Source: Antedon mediterranea
Taxonomy: Eukaryota; Echinodermata; Crinoidea; Comatulida; Antedonidae
Assembly (NCBI RefSeq): GCF_964355755.1
Contig: NC_092678.1
Coordinates: forward strand, 11,568,922-11,632,921
Length of the DNA stretch: 64,000 nt
Direction: 5' to 3'
Shown: positions 12,003 to 23,951 of the stretch, piece after piece
Numbering within the stretch: the first letter of the stretch is position 1
Layout of the letters: each line of letters starts with the position of its first letter
Program-made: the position numbers and the translations under genes
Notes under the pieces: generated by a model
Databases searched by the model: none
The model's input: the letters and a program-made list of their open reading frames with translations, nothing else
Told to the model about the DNA's origin: nothing

Positions 12003-14474
12003 GGTCATTCCATGTCAAATCACCCAATGGGTTAAACCCTACTTTCTTCAAATTTGCTCAAATTTGGTTTTTGGGTTATTTTTAGCTAAAAAACCTGAAA
12101 TTTTTAATTTGAGCACCATACGACCAACGGTTCGCGCGCTACGCGCCGTCGTTTCTTCGCGATTTTGCGCAAAATCGATGCGGCGGGCTATACTTAAATG
12201 ACCGTATCTCCGTAAAGTGTGGACCGATTTTGTTGTGACAGGTATCTTTGGAAAGCTAATTGTTAAAGCTATCCAAATCTTCTATTTACTTTTGAGATAG
12301 AACTATTTAAAAGATGTATAACTTATTCTATTCCATTTGACCTAGGATTTGACCTTGTGGGACAAATTTTTTTTAGATGAAATTTTGTGAAAATTATCTC
12401 CTACATGATATTTACATAATATAAAAAAATTGGAGATATATTATTTTTTGTTTGCTTTCTAGCTCATTTCAAAGTTGACTTACTTCAACAATTCTGGTAT
12501 TTCTATACAGTGTAGATGTATTGTCGACATTATATCACTACCAAATTTACCTCTTAATACTATGGGTGTCACTCTCAGATTATTTAAGACTATAACAATG
12601 CTTTAATTATATTTTCATGCTCCATACAAAACAATTTAACTCAATATAACCGCATGATTTATAGGGCTATAATTACGTAAAATTGTAGTAACGTTTTAAA
12701 ATTGCATAAAATGGCAGCTAGGCGGCATGGACCGGGGCAAGTGGTATTTTTATGCAAATACTACTACTACTTGCCCCAACCAATGTATCGTCACCCCGGT
12801 CCATGCCGTTTATAACGTAATTATAGACTTATAAATCATGAGGTTATATTGCATTTTTTATAAGAACGTAAAATTGTAGAACGTTTTAAAATTGCATATA
12901 ATGGCATATAATGGCAGATAGACGGCAGGGACCGGGGCAAGTGGTATTTTTCTGAAATGAGTGGACCCTACTTGCCCTAACCCATGTATCATCACCCCGG
13001 TCCATGCCGTTTATAATGTAATTATAGCCCTATATATCATGCATTTATATTGCATTTTTTATTAAAAAAAAGTTAAATTGTAGTAACGTTTTAAAATTGC
13101 ATAAAATGGCAGCTAGACGGCATGGACCAGGGAAAGTGGTATTTTTATGCATTGACTACTACTACTTGCCCCAACCAATGTATATCGTCACCCCGGTCCA
13201 TGCCGTTTATAACATAATTATAGCCTTATAAATCATGTGGTTATATTGCATTTTTTACAAAAATTTAAATTGTAGTAACGTTTTAAAATTGCATAAAATG
13301 GCAGCTAGACAGCATGGACCGATGCAAGTGGTATTTTTATGCATTGACTACTACTACTTGCCCCAACCAATGTATCGTCACCCCGGTCCATGCCGTTTAT
13401 AACATAATTATAGCCTTATAAATCATGTGGTAATATTGCATTTTTGACAAAAACGTAAAACTGTAGTAACGTTTTAAAATTGCATAAAATGGCAGCTAGA
13501 CGGCATGGACCAGGGCAAGTGGTATTTTTATGCAATGACTGGACCCTACTTGCCCCAACCCACGTATCATCACCCCGGTCCATGCCGTTTATAACGTAAT
13601 TATAACATAATTATGAGTGAAGAAATAAGTGAATAAAATACAATGAACAAAAATGTAAAATAATGATGAACAGCAAAGAACAATCAATGTTTTCAAAGTT
13701 AATATCATCAAACAAAAAAAATGATTCAATTTGCTTGAAAGTGTGAAAAGAGTGCCATAAACTGATGGTACATCCTTGGCTAACCAAATGGGGTAATCAA
13801 ATGGTGTACAGATGTTTACCTAAGTAATAATTATTTTGTATGGAGCATGAAAATATAATTAAAGCATTGTTGTAGTCTTAAATAATCTGACAGTGACACC
13901 CATAGTATTAAGAGGTAAATTTGGTAGTGATATAATGTCGACAATACATCTACACTGTATAGAAATACCAGAATTGTTGAAGTAAGCCAACTTTGAAATG
14001 AGCTAGAAAGCAAACAAAAAATAATATATCTCCAATTTTTTTATATTATGTAAATATCATGTAGGAGATAATTTTCACAAAATTTCATCTAAAAAAAATT
14101 TGTCCCACAAGGTCAAATCCTAGGTCAAATGGGATAGAATAAGTTGTACATCTTTTAAATAGTTCTATCTCAAAAGTAAATAGAAGATTTGGATAGCTTT
14201 AACAATTACCTTTCCAAAGATACCTGTCACAACAAAATCGGTCCACACGTTACGGAGATACACTCATTTAAGTATAGCCCGCCGTGTCGATTTTGCGCAA
14301 AATCGCGAAGAAACGACGACGCGTAGCACGCGAACCGTTGGTCGTATGGCGCTCAAATTAAAAATTTCAGGTTTTTTGGCTAAAAATAACCCAAAAACCA
14401 AATTTGAGCAAATTTGAAGAAAGTAGGGTTTAAAATGTCATTTTTTTTGGGTGATTTGGTATGGAATGACCCGT
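12003..14474. mobile_element. Foldback element with ~635-bp inverted arms
   Basis: The sequence from GGGTCATTCCATGTCAAATC near 12003 to about 12636 returns almost perfectly inverted from about 13828 to 14474. GTCC flanks both outer ends, consistent with a 4-bp target duplication. The core (about 12660-13610) is five tandem units of roughly 190 bp, and each unit itself contains inverted CGGCATGGACC and GGTCCATGCCG. No transposase frame is seen, so it is non-autonomous. It separates two parts of the BEL/Pao gag reading. Confidence 0.88.
12660..13610. repeat. Five tandem ~190-bp units, each palindromic
   Basis: Each unit starts near AATTGTAGTAACGTTTTAAA, continues through CGGCATGGACC, ACTTGCCCC and GGTCCATGCCG, and ends in TTATATTGCATTTTT. 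Starts are near 12676, 12866, 13070, 13260 and 13455. Because GGCATGGACC...GGTCCATGCC pairs within each unit, a single strand could fold into five hairpins. The array is the core of the surrounding foldback element. Confidence 0.85.
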
Positions 14475-14799
14475 CCATATTACCCTTAACATCTGAACGG
14501 TCTGGTTTCTTGTCCACAGTTTCAGCATTTTCATTTTTCGGCACTCTTCACTACTTTAAACAGCTGCACCTGGCAATCCAATCCAAATTTGTCATCCCTT
14601 TGCTACAAATGCTCCATGAATGTCCTCCATTTCTGCCACCTGTGTCTCAAATTTCTTGAGCACCTTTGTTATTTCTTCAATGTCTAGATTGTCATCTTCT
14701 TGCGACAGCACCTTAATGATATAATGTTCTTGTCAAATGGCCTTTTTTTGTTTCTGCTTCTAAGCTCTCCTGCAGCCTTCCTTTCCTCCATTACGATGT

Positions 14800-15121
14800 G
14801 TTTTCAAACAGCCTCCAGGTACAGTACACAAATTCCAGTAACCAAATTACAATTTCATTTTGTTTCGGAGTTTCAAAACAAATGTAAACTATAATTAACT
14901 GAATTCAACTAACATTTATTTGTTTTTCGCTACATCCACTACGACTCACATTAGTCGACTGGCCCTGCACTAACCTGTGCAACGCTTTATTAAAGGTAAT
15001 TTGCATACAGATGGTAAACCCACTAACAAGAATAATATGGTCTAGTGAACACTGACGTGTTCGAGCGTCTTGATCTGCCTTGGCCCTGATGGTGATCGTA
15101 CATACAGCAGGCCTACTGTAC
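14800..15121. other. Upstream of BEL/Pao gag; possible LTR, not resolved
   Basis: This lies just upstream (minus orientation) of the gag start codon, where a primer-binding site and 5' LTR would be expected. No repeat of it was found near 5.7-6.0 kb and no convincing primer-binding site was recognised, so no LTR is called. Confidence 0.3.
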
Positions 15122-15177
15122 ATATTTTTTATTGAAATTTGTGTAATTTAAATTACACAAATTTCAATAAAAAATAT
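15122..15177. repeat. Perfect 56-bp palindrome
   Basis: The 28 bases from ATATTTTTTATTGAAATTTG to the centre at 15149/15150 are followed by their exact reverse complement, with no loop. It is AT-rich and could extrude as a cruciform. It lies next to the gag end of the BEL/Pao remnant. Confidence 0.95.
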
Positions 15178-16495
15178 TAAAATAATAAAATGATAATACT
15201 TCAAGCTGAAATGTATTTTAATTGGCAATGTAATTAAATATCACAATTACGTATTTATTTTATTATTATTATTTAATCAAACGCGGCAAAAACATAATTG
15301 AATGTCAATCAGATTTTTTTAATTATTATTATTATAGAAAACATAGATATTGTTTCGTCATAATGACAGGCCTTACCCCTTGTCTTGTTGATAACAAATA
15401 AAAGCCCATAGTTTGCTAGAAAAATGAATTATTCAAGGCTGTCACGGTTGAATGAATGTTGGCTGTCCTATCGTTGCCTAATTAACCACATTTTGGACGA
15501 ATTTTGTCTGCAGATAAACTGTGTGGGGTATGGTACATCTTTTCTGGATGATATGGTATACAGTAGCATCAGGATAATGAAGCTGAACCACACACACACA
15601 CACATTTTCATATTACACATCAGATTGGCAAGTTTGTTTCTAGTCTAGGTTTTAGAAGATAGTGATTTGGCCATGTGCTGTTAAGCATATTCGTTGAAAT
15701 ATAGCAGGTGTCTACTTTCAAAATGAGACGGTTAGTGACGTATCACAACTGGCCAGCCAATCCCAGATCAGGGGAACCACGGTTTGAATACGATTAAGCC
15801 CGGTGATTTGGTGTGACATTGATGACTACACCATATAGCCAATCACCATTTAATTAATAAATTGTCAACTGCTTAAAACTATGGTCGAAAGAAAGTGATC
15901 TTTTGTTTAATTAATTGATTCAACATTGATGGTAAATTAAAAAAACGAATTCTTTCAAAATGATATTATATGCACATATCATTCCTTGGCATATCTTTAT
16001 GGTGATTGTGATAGGAAGAATTAATTTTTAGCAAACTCAAAAGCTGTTTATAGGTGAGCTTTTGGTACAATTATGATGTTTAAGAAGAGTTTCTTACAGT
16101 AATACATTGTAGTTGTAGAGAAAGCATATTTTTTGTAATTTGTAATTGATATCCACAATGCAAGTACTATATTGTAGAATGATATTATAGAATGCCTATT
16201 CTTTTTAACATTTTATCTTTCTAAAAAAATATCAAATTTTAGTATTCTTTGCAATTGTCAAGAAATCGATCCGCTTAAAGTAGATTTTTTAACCCAACTT
16301 GTAAACACTTGAGAAGGATCAAGGAAGAAGAAAATCGGTTCATTAATTTGCCACTATAATTTTAAATTGTTGCTGGAAAAAAGAATTTTAAAGTGCCCAG
16401 GTTAGGGGCTGACTGACACATATTTCACGAATTGCGTGGTTTTTAAGATTCTTTTAATGTTTACATTTTCAGTTGATTTTATGATTTGCGAGTGG
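15178..16495. other. Intergenic DNA, (CA)n microsatellite
   Basis: AT-rich sequence with a short CA run at about 15589-15604. Short open frames here show no recognisable protein and no codon pattern. No gene is seen. Confidence 0.5.
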
Positions 16496-16659
16496 ACATG
16501 CTTGCACGAGGCATCATCACCTTGTTGTACTAGTATTTTATTTGTCTCCAGACTATGTCTATATCCACCACCTTTCACATGCTTGCACGAGGCGTCATCA
16601 CCTTGTTGTACTAGTATTTTATTTGTCTCCAGACTATGTCTATATCCCACCACCTTTCA
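16496..16659. repeat. Tandem duplication, ~81-bp unit, two copies
   Basis: The unit starting ACATGCTTGCACGAGGC at 16496 is repeated at 16577 with only a few differences. Both copies end in CCACCTTTC. The near identity indicates a recent duplication. No coding role is supported. Confidence 0.9.
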
Positions 16660-17203
16660 AAATGGATCTGCGCTGTCTCTTTCTGACTTTTCTATGACGA
16701 TTTTGTTGAAAGAAAGATCTTATTATTTGAGTATTATCCAATAAGAATAGCATAGACACAATACAAAGACTCGGTGAAGCATGATAAATACAGTTAGTAC
16801 ACAATACTGCACACCTATTTTGTCTATTGAAGAGAGAAACCTAAAGGTGATTGATATGCAAATGCGTACTGCATATTGTGTTGCTGAGTCAGGATCAATA
16901 CACAATAGCCATTTCATTTCGTATCAGGACCCAGTTATCACTTTCAACTCCACAATTTCAACATACCAGAGTATTTTTTTTTTGTTTGATTAACTTTTTG
17001 TGGTAAGATATTTGAATTTATTTTTATATTCTAATACAGTACACTGTTGGATTCATATTGGATCAATTAGGTTGTTTATGATATCTATTACACCAAAAAA
17101 AAGGGTATACTGTAGTACACACTGCAGAATGCTGTAATATGTCAAAGTATTTGGATTAAACAAAGTAGATTTGTAAAAGGTAACATTTGTGTGTTTTTAC
17201 ACC

Positions 17204-17363
17204 AAGGTGTAGTGTTCAGCTAGTGTCCGTGTTTGGGTGCTACAAGGTGTAGTGTTCAGCTAGTGTCCGTGTTTGGGTGCTACAAGGTGTAGTGTTCAGC
17301 TAGTGTCCGTGTTTGGGTGCTACAAGGTGTAGTGTTCAGGTAGTGTCCGTGTTTGGGTGCTAC
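17204..17363. repeat. 40-bp tandem repeat, four copies
   Basis: Four almost identical copies of a 40-base unit beginning AAGGTGTAGTGTTCAGCTAG; the last has one C-to-G change. It lies in intergenic DNA upstream of the LRR receptor gene. Confidence 0.95.
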
Positions 17364-18674
17364 AATTTTGGCTATTTTCTGCTCTGTACTATAATTATTT
17401 ATCTATAGTACAGTATTGCCTTGTTGAATATATTTCTGTGTAATTTGAAGGCGATTTTCAGAATTCTAAAGTGCCATCCCGACTGTTATTTTCAGTTTTA
17501 AAAAAAACAGAGCATCTAAGGTTACCTGAGGGGACACATCAGACCCAGCAAATTGTTCCTTTATTCAGACATTGTTGGCATAGGTGACAGATGGAGAAAG
17601 TACAGGCTCTGCACGTCATTTTCCCATTTAGTCTGGATCTGCCACTGAGCAGGTCACCATTTAAAGTTTTTGAAATGGTACACAATCAATGGAAATTTGA
17701 ACAAATATCCGAGTGTAGGTTATGGCCTTAAGTACAAAATTTAAGGAGAAAATGAATGTCATTGTCAATGACTGTTGCCTATGGCAATATTGGTGTGAAG
17801 AAGTTCATTAGGCCTATCACCAATGAAAACATGCATAGCCAGAGAAAGTATCTTTATTATGAAGATCAATTTTTATATTACTACTTACAATTATATTACC
17901 ATCTAAAGTACATGAATATAATTTTTTGTTTACTTTTTTTTTTTTTTAAGGAAAAATAATGTATTACAGGTTGAGTTAACTAATTGTCATACTCAAATGT
18001 GTTCCTTGTTCCCTTAATAGGTGATTGGCCATAGTGTTAACAAAAATCACCAAGAAGCCAAAAGTTGTACAGTATTAATTTGTTAAACATGAATGAATGA
18101 AACATCAGCCTTTGATTGAATACAATTTATCAAACAACAAGTTAAGGATCAGCTTAATTTAATAATTACCAAGAATCATGTGGAGGGATCACCTTAGAAG
18201 TCTCAATTACTGTACATCAAAGATATGATTGCAATCATAAATTCTCTATTATTGTGTAATGACATTACATAAAAATAAAGAATTTAATATTTAGTAAAAG
18301 AATAATTTTGTAGATAATATTACTGTGCAGTAATTTGGTTGGATCATCCACTATATTTCTCTCCATGCGTGTATTCAGACAACTCGACAACTCCCTGGTT
18401 TAAAGTACTGAGCCAATAACATTATTTTAAACCCATTAACTTTGCTACAATAAAAAATACCAGGTTGTACTTGGATTGTATTTGTATATGTGTTTCATTA
18501 ATATAAAAGTAAAAGTTTGACTATGTTGGGACATTAAAATTGTCTTGTAATATGTACTGATATGTCAGTACATTATGAAAAATACATACATACAGTACTG
18601 TGTATAAATAAATATCATAGTTTAGTGTACTGTACACTATGCTACATTGTGATTTTTTTTATTATTTTCAGAAG
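17364..18674. other. Upstream region of the LRR receptor gene
   Basis: AT-rich sequence. ATTATTTTCAG directly before AAGATGGCAAGC (acceptor AG at 18670-18671) suggests that an upstream non-coding exon is spliced to the coding exon. That exon was not located. Short open frames here carry no recognisable domain. Confidence 0.4.
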
Positions 18675-20747
18675 ATGGCAAGCTTCAATCTCTGCATGTT
18701 ACTTATGATATGCTCGTTATCAGCAGCTCAAGAGACAACATTGCCACCTGCAACACTACAATCAAATTGCCCAAACTTGTGTACTTGTAATAATGTAGCA
18801 CAGATAGTTGATTGTTCTTCTGCTGGTTTCAACACCGTTCCAACAGGTATTTCCGAATACACAAATACATTAATTCTTGATGGCAATGATTTCAGCTCTC
18901 TCACGGTTGGTTCTTTTGCTCAGGTTCCAAATCTTAACCGATTATCTTTAAAGAGTTGCAACATTGAAGAGATTGAGGATGGTGCATTTGATGGTTTGCG
19001 AAACCTACAAACCTTAGAAATACAACAAAATAGGATAACTACGTTTAACAATGTGTTGAATAGTCTTTTAAAACTGAAAGTTTTGAAAGTCAGTCAGAAT
19101 AAGTTAACAATACTTGATAAATCTATGTTTGAAAATCTTCGAGAATTGGAAATATTTGAAGCACATAATAATGATATATCTTTGATTGAACCGCAAACAT
19201 TTCAAGATTCTCCACAACTCACGCATCTTTACCTACCCAACTGCAATCTGGAAAACCTTAATGAAAATACTTTCAAAAATCTCATTAACCTTATTCACTT
19301 GGATATCAGTGGAAATCAAAACAGAAATCTTGGCGCCAATATCTTTAAGGAAATGCTGCAATTAAGATATTTGTACCTTTCAAACATGGAAATAGAATCA
19401 TTAAATACAGATACTTTTGCACAGTTAACCAATCTCCAAGTTTTGAGTTTAAACAACAATTACCTAAGGACTGTTTCACGGGAAATGTTTGTGGATTTGA
19501 CAAACTTAAATTACTTGCTTTTAGAAGATAATCAATGGAACTGTACGTGTTCATTACATGATTTTCGCACGTGGGAGCGGCTCAATGCAATCAGCGCAGA
19601 CTATCCATGGCGATGTCACGATCCTGAATTTCTCAGAAATTCGATTGCTTTAAATGTTGATGAGCAGCAATTTGGATGTGAACCTTGGATCTACAAATTA
19701 CAGTTTGAAAACTTTGTTGGTAGCTCTGTTGATTTGGGGAAATCAGTGATATTGATTTGTGAGGCTGTAGGAGATCCTATGCCAACATATGAATGGACTG
19801 GACCGGATACGATGCCTATAACCACAACTAATAATGAGCAACACATATACATCGTTAGTAATCGACTCATTATCAATTCTGTAGTTTTTAAGGATGAGGG
19901 AATTTATAAGTGTACTGCAGTAAATACGAAAGGAACACACACACAAGAGTTTTCATTGGCAGTTTCTGGAACGATCACTGAACCTCCAATACAGCAATGT
20001 CCACTTGCTATAATTAATGTTGAAACAGATACAGTGACAGACACTACTGTTACACTAAGGTGGACTCGATCATTTGGAGAAAATGCAATTGGTTATTCAG
20101 TTACGAGGAATGTTTTTGGTGATTTAAATTCAATTGAAACAGCATTTTTAAGCAATATTGAAACAGAGCAAGTGACAATCGATAACCTGTTCTCGGGGAC
20201 AGCTTACTTGATATGTGTTTCTGTATATTTAACTGGAGGCTGTCCAAGTATCACTACAAATGATCAATGTAAACAAATACGTACTACAGGCCTTGATGAA
20301 AATGACCAAGAGTTGGATTCTATTGAACAAAAACATACAAATGAATTAATTGGCGCTGCAATTGCCACCTTTCTTGGGACTTTGCTTGTTTTAGCTTCAA
20401 TATTCATCATCATTTGGAGATATAAAATGCCAAGAGAATTCACTAAGTATGATTTTAAAATTACCGACGACACAACACAATTTGCAAACATGGGTGATAT
20501 GCCAGAAACATCAACTGGATTTCATGATTATGGAGAAAATGACAAGAATGTGACACTAGTTGCATCATTTAATAATGCGGGGTATGATGGTAATGTTGAA
20601 GCACCAAATGAACAACCAGGCAGGCTGGTCACTGGAGAAAATGTTGCTGGAGGAAATGATGAAATCATACACAAAAATGGGATAGCAAAAGCAAGTTCTA
20701 ACAAGGGAAAGAAAACAAATGGGATAAGTGTAAAGCTAGGGACATAG
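18675..20747 (+). CDS. LRR-Ig-FN3 single-pass transmembrane receptor (LRRN/LRFN/LRIT-like)
   Basis: A 690-residue type I membrane protein in one uninterrupted coding exon. Residues 1-18 form a signal peptide. An LRR N-cap with Cys 32, 36, 38 and 47 is followed by about nine leucine-rich repeats (roughly 60-285). The LRR C-cap has Cys 290, 292, 314 and 335. An Ig domain spans about 345-432 (Cys362, Trp374, and the DEGIYKC motif ending at Cys413). A fibronectin III domain spans about 443-538. The transmembrane helix is about 558-582, with a roughly 108-residue cytoplasmic tail. The domain order matches neuronal adhesion receptors such as LRRN, LRFN and LRIT; adhesion or signalling at the cell surface is inferred. 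Orthology cannot be fixed. ATG 18675 is preferred over an in-frame ATG at 18639 because an acceptor site lies between them and the signal peptide begins at 18675. Confidence 0.93.
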   Translation: MASFNLCMLLMICSLSAAQETTLPPATLQSNCPNLCTCNNVAQIVDCSSAGFNTVPTGISEYTNTLILDGNDFSSLTVGSFAQVPNLNRLSLKSCNIEEIEDGAFDGLRNLQTLEIQQNRITTFNNVLNSLLKLKVLKVSQNKLTILDKSMFENLRELEIFEAHNNDISLIEPQTFQDSPQLTHLYLPNCNLENLNENTFKNLINLIHLDISGNQNRNLGANIFKEMLQLRYLYLSNMEIESLNTDTFAQLTNLQVLSLNNNYLRTVSREMFVDLTNLNYLLLEDNQWNCTCSLHDFRTWERLNAISADYPWRCHDPEFLRNSIALNVDEQQFGCEPWIYKLQFENFVGSSVDLGKSVILICEAVGDPMPTYEWTGPDTMPITTTNNEQHIYIVSNRLIINSVVFKDEGIYKCTAVNTKGTHTQEFSLAVSGTITEPPIQQCPLAIINVETDTVTDTTVTLRWTRSFGENAIGYSVTRNVFGDLNSIETAFLSNIETEQVTIDNLFSGTAYLICVSVYLTGGCPSITTNDQCKQIRTTGLDENDQELDSIEQKHTNELIGAAIATFLGTLLVLASIFIIIWRYKMPREFTKYDFKITDDTTQFANMGDMPETSTGFHDYGENDKNVTLVASFNNAGYDGNVEAPNEQPGRLVTGENVAGGNDEIIHKNGIAKASSNKGKKTNGISVKLGT

Positions 20748-20757
20748 TTGTTTTTAA

Positions 20758-20763
20758 AATAAA
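20758..20763 (+). promoter_or_regulatory. Candidate poly(A) signal of the LRR gene
   Basis: AATAAA lies 11 bases after the stop codon. Such a short 3' UTR would be unusual, so the signal actually used may lie further downstream. Confidence 0.3.
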
Positions 20764-21470
20764 AGTATTTTTTTATAATTTTTATACACTGTACAATTAA
20801 CGTGGATTGTCTAAATATACCTTGAAAAAAATAACTGTATATTATAAACTATATATTATTTTGTATTAGTACTGTACACAGTATGATAACTTTAGTACGT
20901 GGTATTAATACTATTATCGCTGTAGGTCAAAGTCTTAAGATAAACTATTAAAAACATGAAAATAAGTTGTGAATCAAATATTGTAAAAACTATATTGATA
21001 GAAAGACATACTCATGTACTGTAATTGAACATCATGTTACCTCGGTTTACTTTCATGATGTCCATGTCAGATAAACAACAACCTGCTACTGTAATGAATG
21101 CCAATCAATGACACCACATGACCAGTGTATGTTATTAGACATTTATAAGCGGAGGTCTAAGTGCAAAAGAAGCGCTAAGTATTGTTGTACTGTTGCAAAT
21201 TTACTGCAGTCATCTTCAAATCCAAGATGACGGCCATTTCTGATCACAAATACTGTATATATGTATATCAAAATATTTCTTTTATATTTTCTCAAAAAAT
21301 ATTCTACTATATGATAGAAATAATATGTAGATAGAGGATTGTGTACGAATTTGACTGGAAATACCATTTACTGTACATGTATGTCAGTTTTGCATAATAT
21401 AAATGGCATAAGAGGCATTTCTGCACAAAAAGCATATATAGCACATTAGAGATCTTCTGATTTTTTTTAA

Positions 21471-21522
21471 AACCCCCTATAACAACCCCTTATAACAACC
21501 CCCTATAACAACCCCCTATAAC
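21471..21522. repeat. 13-bp tandem repeat, four copies
   Basis: Four copies of AACCCCCTATAAC (one copy has CCCCTT). It is an isolated, CA-rich short tandem repeat in intergenic DNA. Confidence 0.9.
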
Positions 21523-22736
21523 CAGTAATTGAAATATAATTGTTAACCTTATTTGCATATTTTACTTTTATCTAATTTGCATATGTTCTAGGGTATAACA
21601 AAGGTGTGATTTGTGGAATTGTATCTCATCATCATAATGTCTTCAATTAAAAACAAAGACGCTTTGTTTTTAGCTTATTCAACTTCAAATGATTGCCTGG
21701 ACTATTATTAGTAAAATTTGATGATTTTATGCAATTCAAATTTTGTATATTCCATACTTATTTAATACAAAGAAAATTTAATTATCAAATAAAACCATTA
21801 AAAAAATCTTACAGGTTAAAAAAGTGAAAAATCACTTTTAAAAATGGGTGAACAGCACCCTTAACCTTCATTTTTTTTAAATCAAAAAACGTTTCCTAAA
21901 CTTAACTGGTTATAACTTTTTAGCCTTACACAGAAACTTGTAATCAACATATAATTTCATTTACTATAATAGTTTTTCAGAAAATGTGAAAAAAAATATT
22001 TTGTGTTGTAAATGGCACAGCCCAAAAAAGATGCTAAAAAGTAATCTTTTTGGTTCAATTAAAACTATTTAGTGAAAAGTATTACACACAATTCATATTG
22101 TATTGCAAAGATAATCTTAATAGCTATCTTTTAATAAAATACATGCAGTAAATTATTGAGTTATGAACACCAATAGGCCATCTGGGATTTGAGGATGAAA
22201 GCAGTAAATTTGAAATGCTACACCTCCTGAATTATTGTTCCTGAGGGTTTAGGCTAACTTGGTCTACTACTGTACAGTACTGTAAGTTTGTGCTTCGATC
22301 AGTGCTATTAATGTGATCATTGTAAAATTCAAGGAATATACTACTGAATTTTTACAAATCAATTTTTATTATTATTTTGTTATTAATTGAATGTATTTAA
22401 TATTTACAATTTAAAACAGAAATATTGAAATGCCCGAGGAAGTAAAAAAATATATTGCAAACCAACACTCAAACTTGGGTAATGTTTTTGCTACTGTATA
22501 TAGACGCCCTACAATTAGATCAACTCATTTAGATTGTTACATATTTCATGTTAATCTTATTGCAAAATTGTTTAAAGAAATATTAAATGATCTGTTTTTT
22601 TGTTGGTTCTGGTACATTTTTATATTTTGTGATCTTTTAATGGCATATTTTTATTGATTAAACAATTGATTAACAAGACACGTCATATTGTAAGGTATTT
22701 GTATACTGTAAAACCTCGTTTTTATTACTCTTGAGT

Positions 22737-22787
22737 GGGCTTCTTTTCAAGATGAGCTTCTTTTCAAGATGAGCTTCTTTTCAAGAT
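22737..22787. repeat. 17-bp tandem repeat, three copies
   Basis: Three copies of GAGCTTCTTTTCAAGAT; the first begins GGG. It sits about 60 bp upstream of the 107-bp hairpin at 22851. Confidence 0.9.
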
Positions 22788-22850
22788 TACTTTTGCAAAC
22801 TAAATGACTGTAAATTTTGTACCATCTACAGATGGTTCTTGAATACAAAC

Positions 22851-22957
22851 AAAAACAGAAGTGTCCCCTTAATTGGGGTATTCAGAAATAAAGAACAATT
22901 AAAATGTAATTTTTCTTTATTTCTGAATACCCCAATTAGGGGGACACTTCCGTTTTT
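22851..22957. mobile_element. 107-bp hairpin, MITE-like
   Basis: The arm starting AAAAACAGAAGTGTCCCC (about 45 bases) is nearly perfectly complementary to the arm ending at 22957, with a loop of about 15 bases. A transcript would fold into a long hairpin. It is most likely a small foldback or MITE copy; a small-RNA precursor is possible but unsupported. Confidence 0.75.
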
Positions 22958-23951
22958 GACTCAGGAAATTGAGGAGAAATGGAAATTTAACTATGGGGAT
23001 TGGGCAGTGGTGATAAAACCGCAGTAATAAAGTTGATTGTATTTATACAGCATAAGAACCACACTAAATAAATACAGTAAAACATTCGGTGATCGGAACG
23101 CTAGCTCTTATTTAATAACAAATTAAACTGTACTCTGCCTCTTATTAAGCTAGGGATTATCAGACAGTTTGCTAAATATTTATTGCGAGTTATAACCATA
23201 TATGGCATATTTATTCCTGGAAACATTTGTGTAAACAAAACAGGCCCACCAGACAACTGCGTACCTATTGTTTAGATCACTGGCAGTCAGCATGCATAAT
23301 ATAAAGTATATAGCCTTCCGACGTACATCAGTATTTATGTGTGGCTATGAAGTATAATGTATCATCACCAAAGCGGATTATAGTGACTATTAATACATTG
23401 CACTATTAAATATCTATGGTATAATGTACTGTAGTTTATATTATAGCATCTGATTTTTTTTTTCTAGACCACCAGCCGATACATTCACCTATTTACATTG
23501 GTATATTTAATTTCCTCAACAAATTGCTGTAAATAAATATAGATAGAGCTATAATATTAAGAATTGCATATTCCTTCACTCGCAGTGTGATTTTTTCGGG
23601 GCTTCTCTACGTACGTTCGCATTGAACTTGAACGCAAAACAAAATACCGAGTGAATGATCAAACAATCGTGGTTCCACACAGCACACGCGCAGCTAACAA
23701 ACAGCAACAAATGTTCGTCCTTTAAATAGTTCACGTGTGTGATAGGAGAAAAAAAGTATGATCATTTTGCTCATTGGTAGCATGCTGCATGACAGTGTCT
23801 TTTCCCGCCAATTAGAGGTGCCTTATCATCAATATGTTATGTGCGAGAGTACCATTAACGGCTATCTAGAATTCGCTTCGCCTCAGGCCCGATCCACCGT
23901 CGTGGAGCGGGGTGGTGGTGGCGGTGTCAGTGTCCGAACTCCCCCTTGACA

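Larger units (their letters stand above)
5990..14795 (-). mobile_element. Decayed BEL/Pao LTR retrotransposon, split by three insertions
   Basis: Read on the minus strand, pieces of one gag-pol polyprotein occur in the correct order. Gag starts at the ATG at 14791 and continues to about 14476. More gag lies at about 12000-11676. Late gag (VERQ-like KFVKRQTKIA) and protease with LDDGS lie at about 10830-9450. Reverse transcriptase lies at about 7310-6800, with GPKI, RFLWRD, VVFGINASPF and YMDD (codons at 6999-6988). RNase H and early integrase continue to about 5990, including SQWRYVPTQLNPADIASRG. These words are typical of BEL/Pao. The element is dead: many frameshifts and stops, including a shift just before YMDD. 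Three unrelated repeats interrupt it (7311-9457, about 10830-11677 and about 12003-14474). LTRs were not identified. Confidence 0.88.

Noticed and set aside
18639-18674. Upstream in-frame ATG for the LRR receptor
   Set aside because: A splice acceptor (TTATTTTCAG) lies between it and ATG 18675, and the signal peptide starts at 18675.
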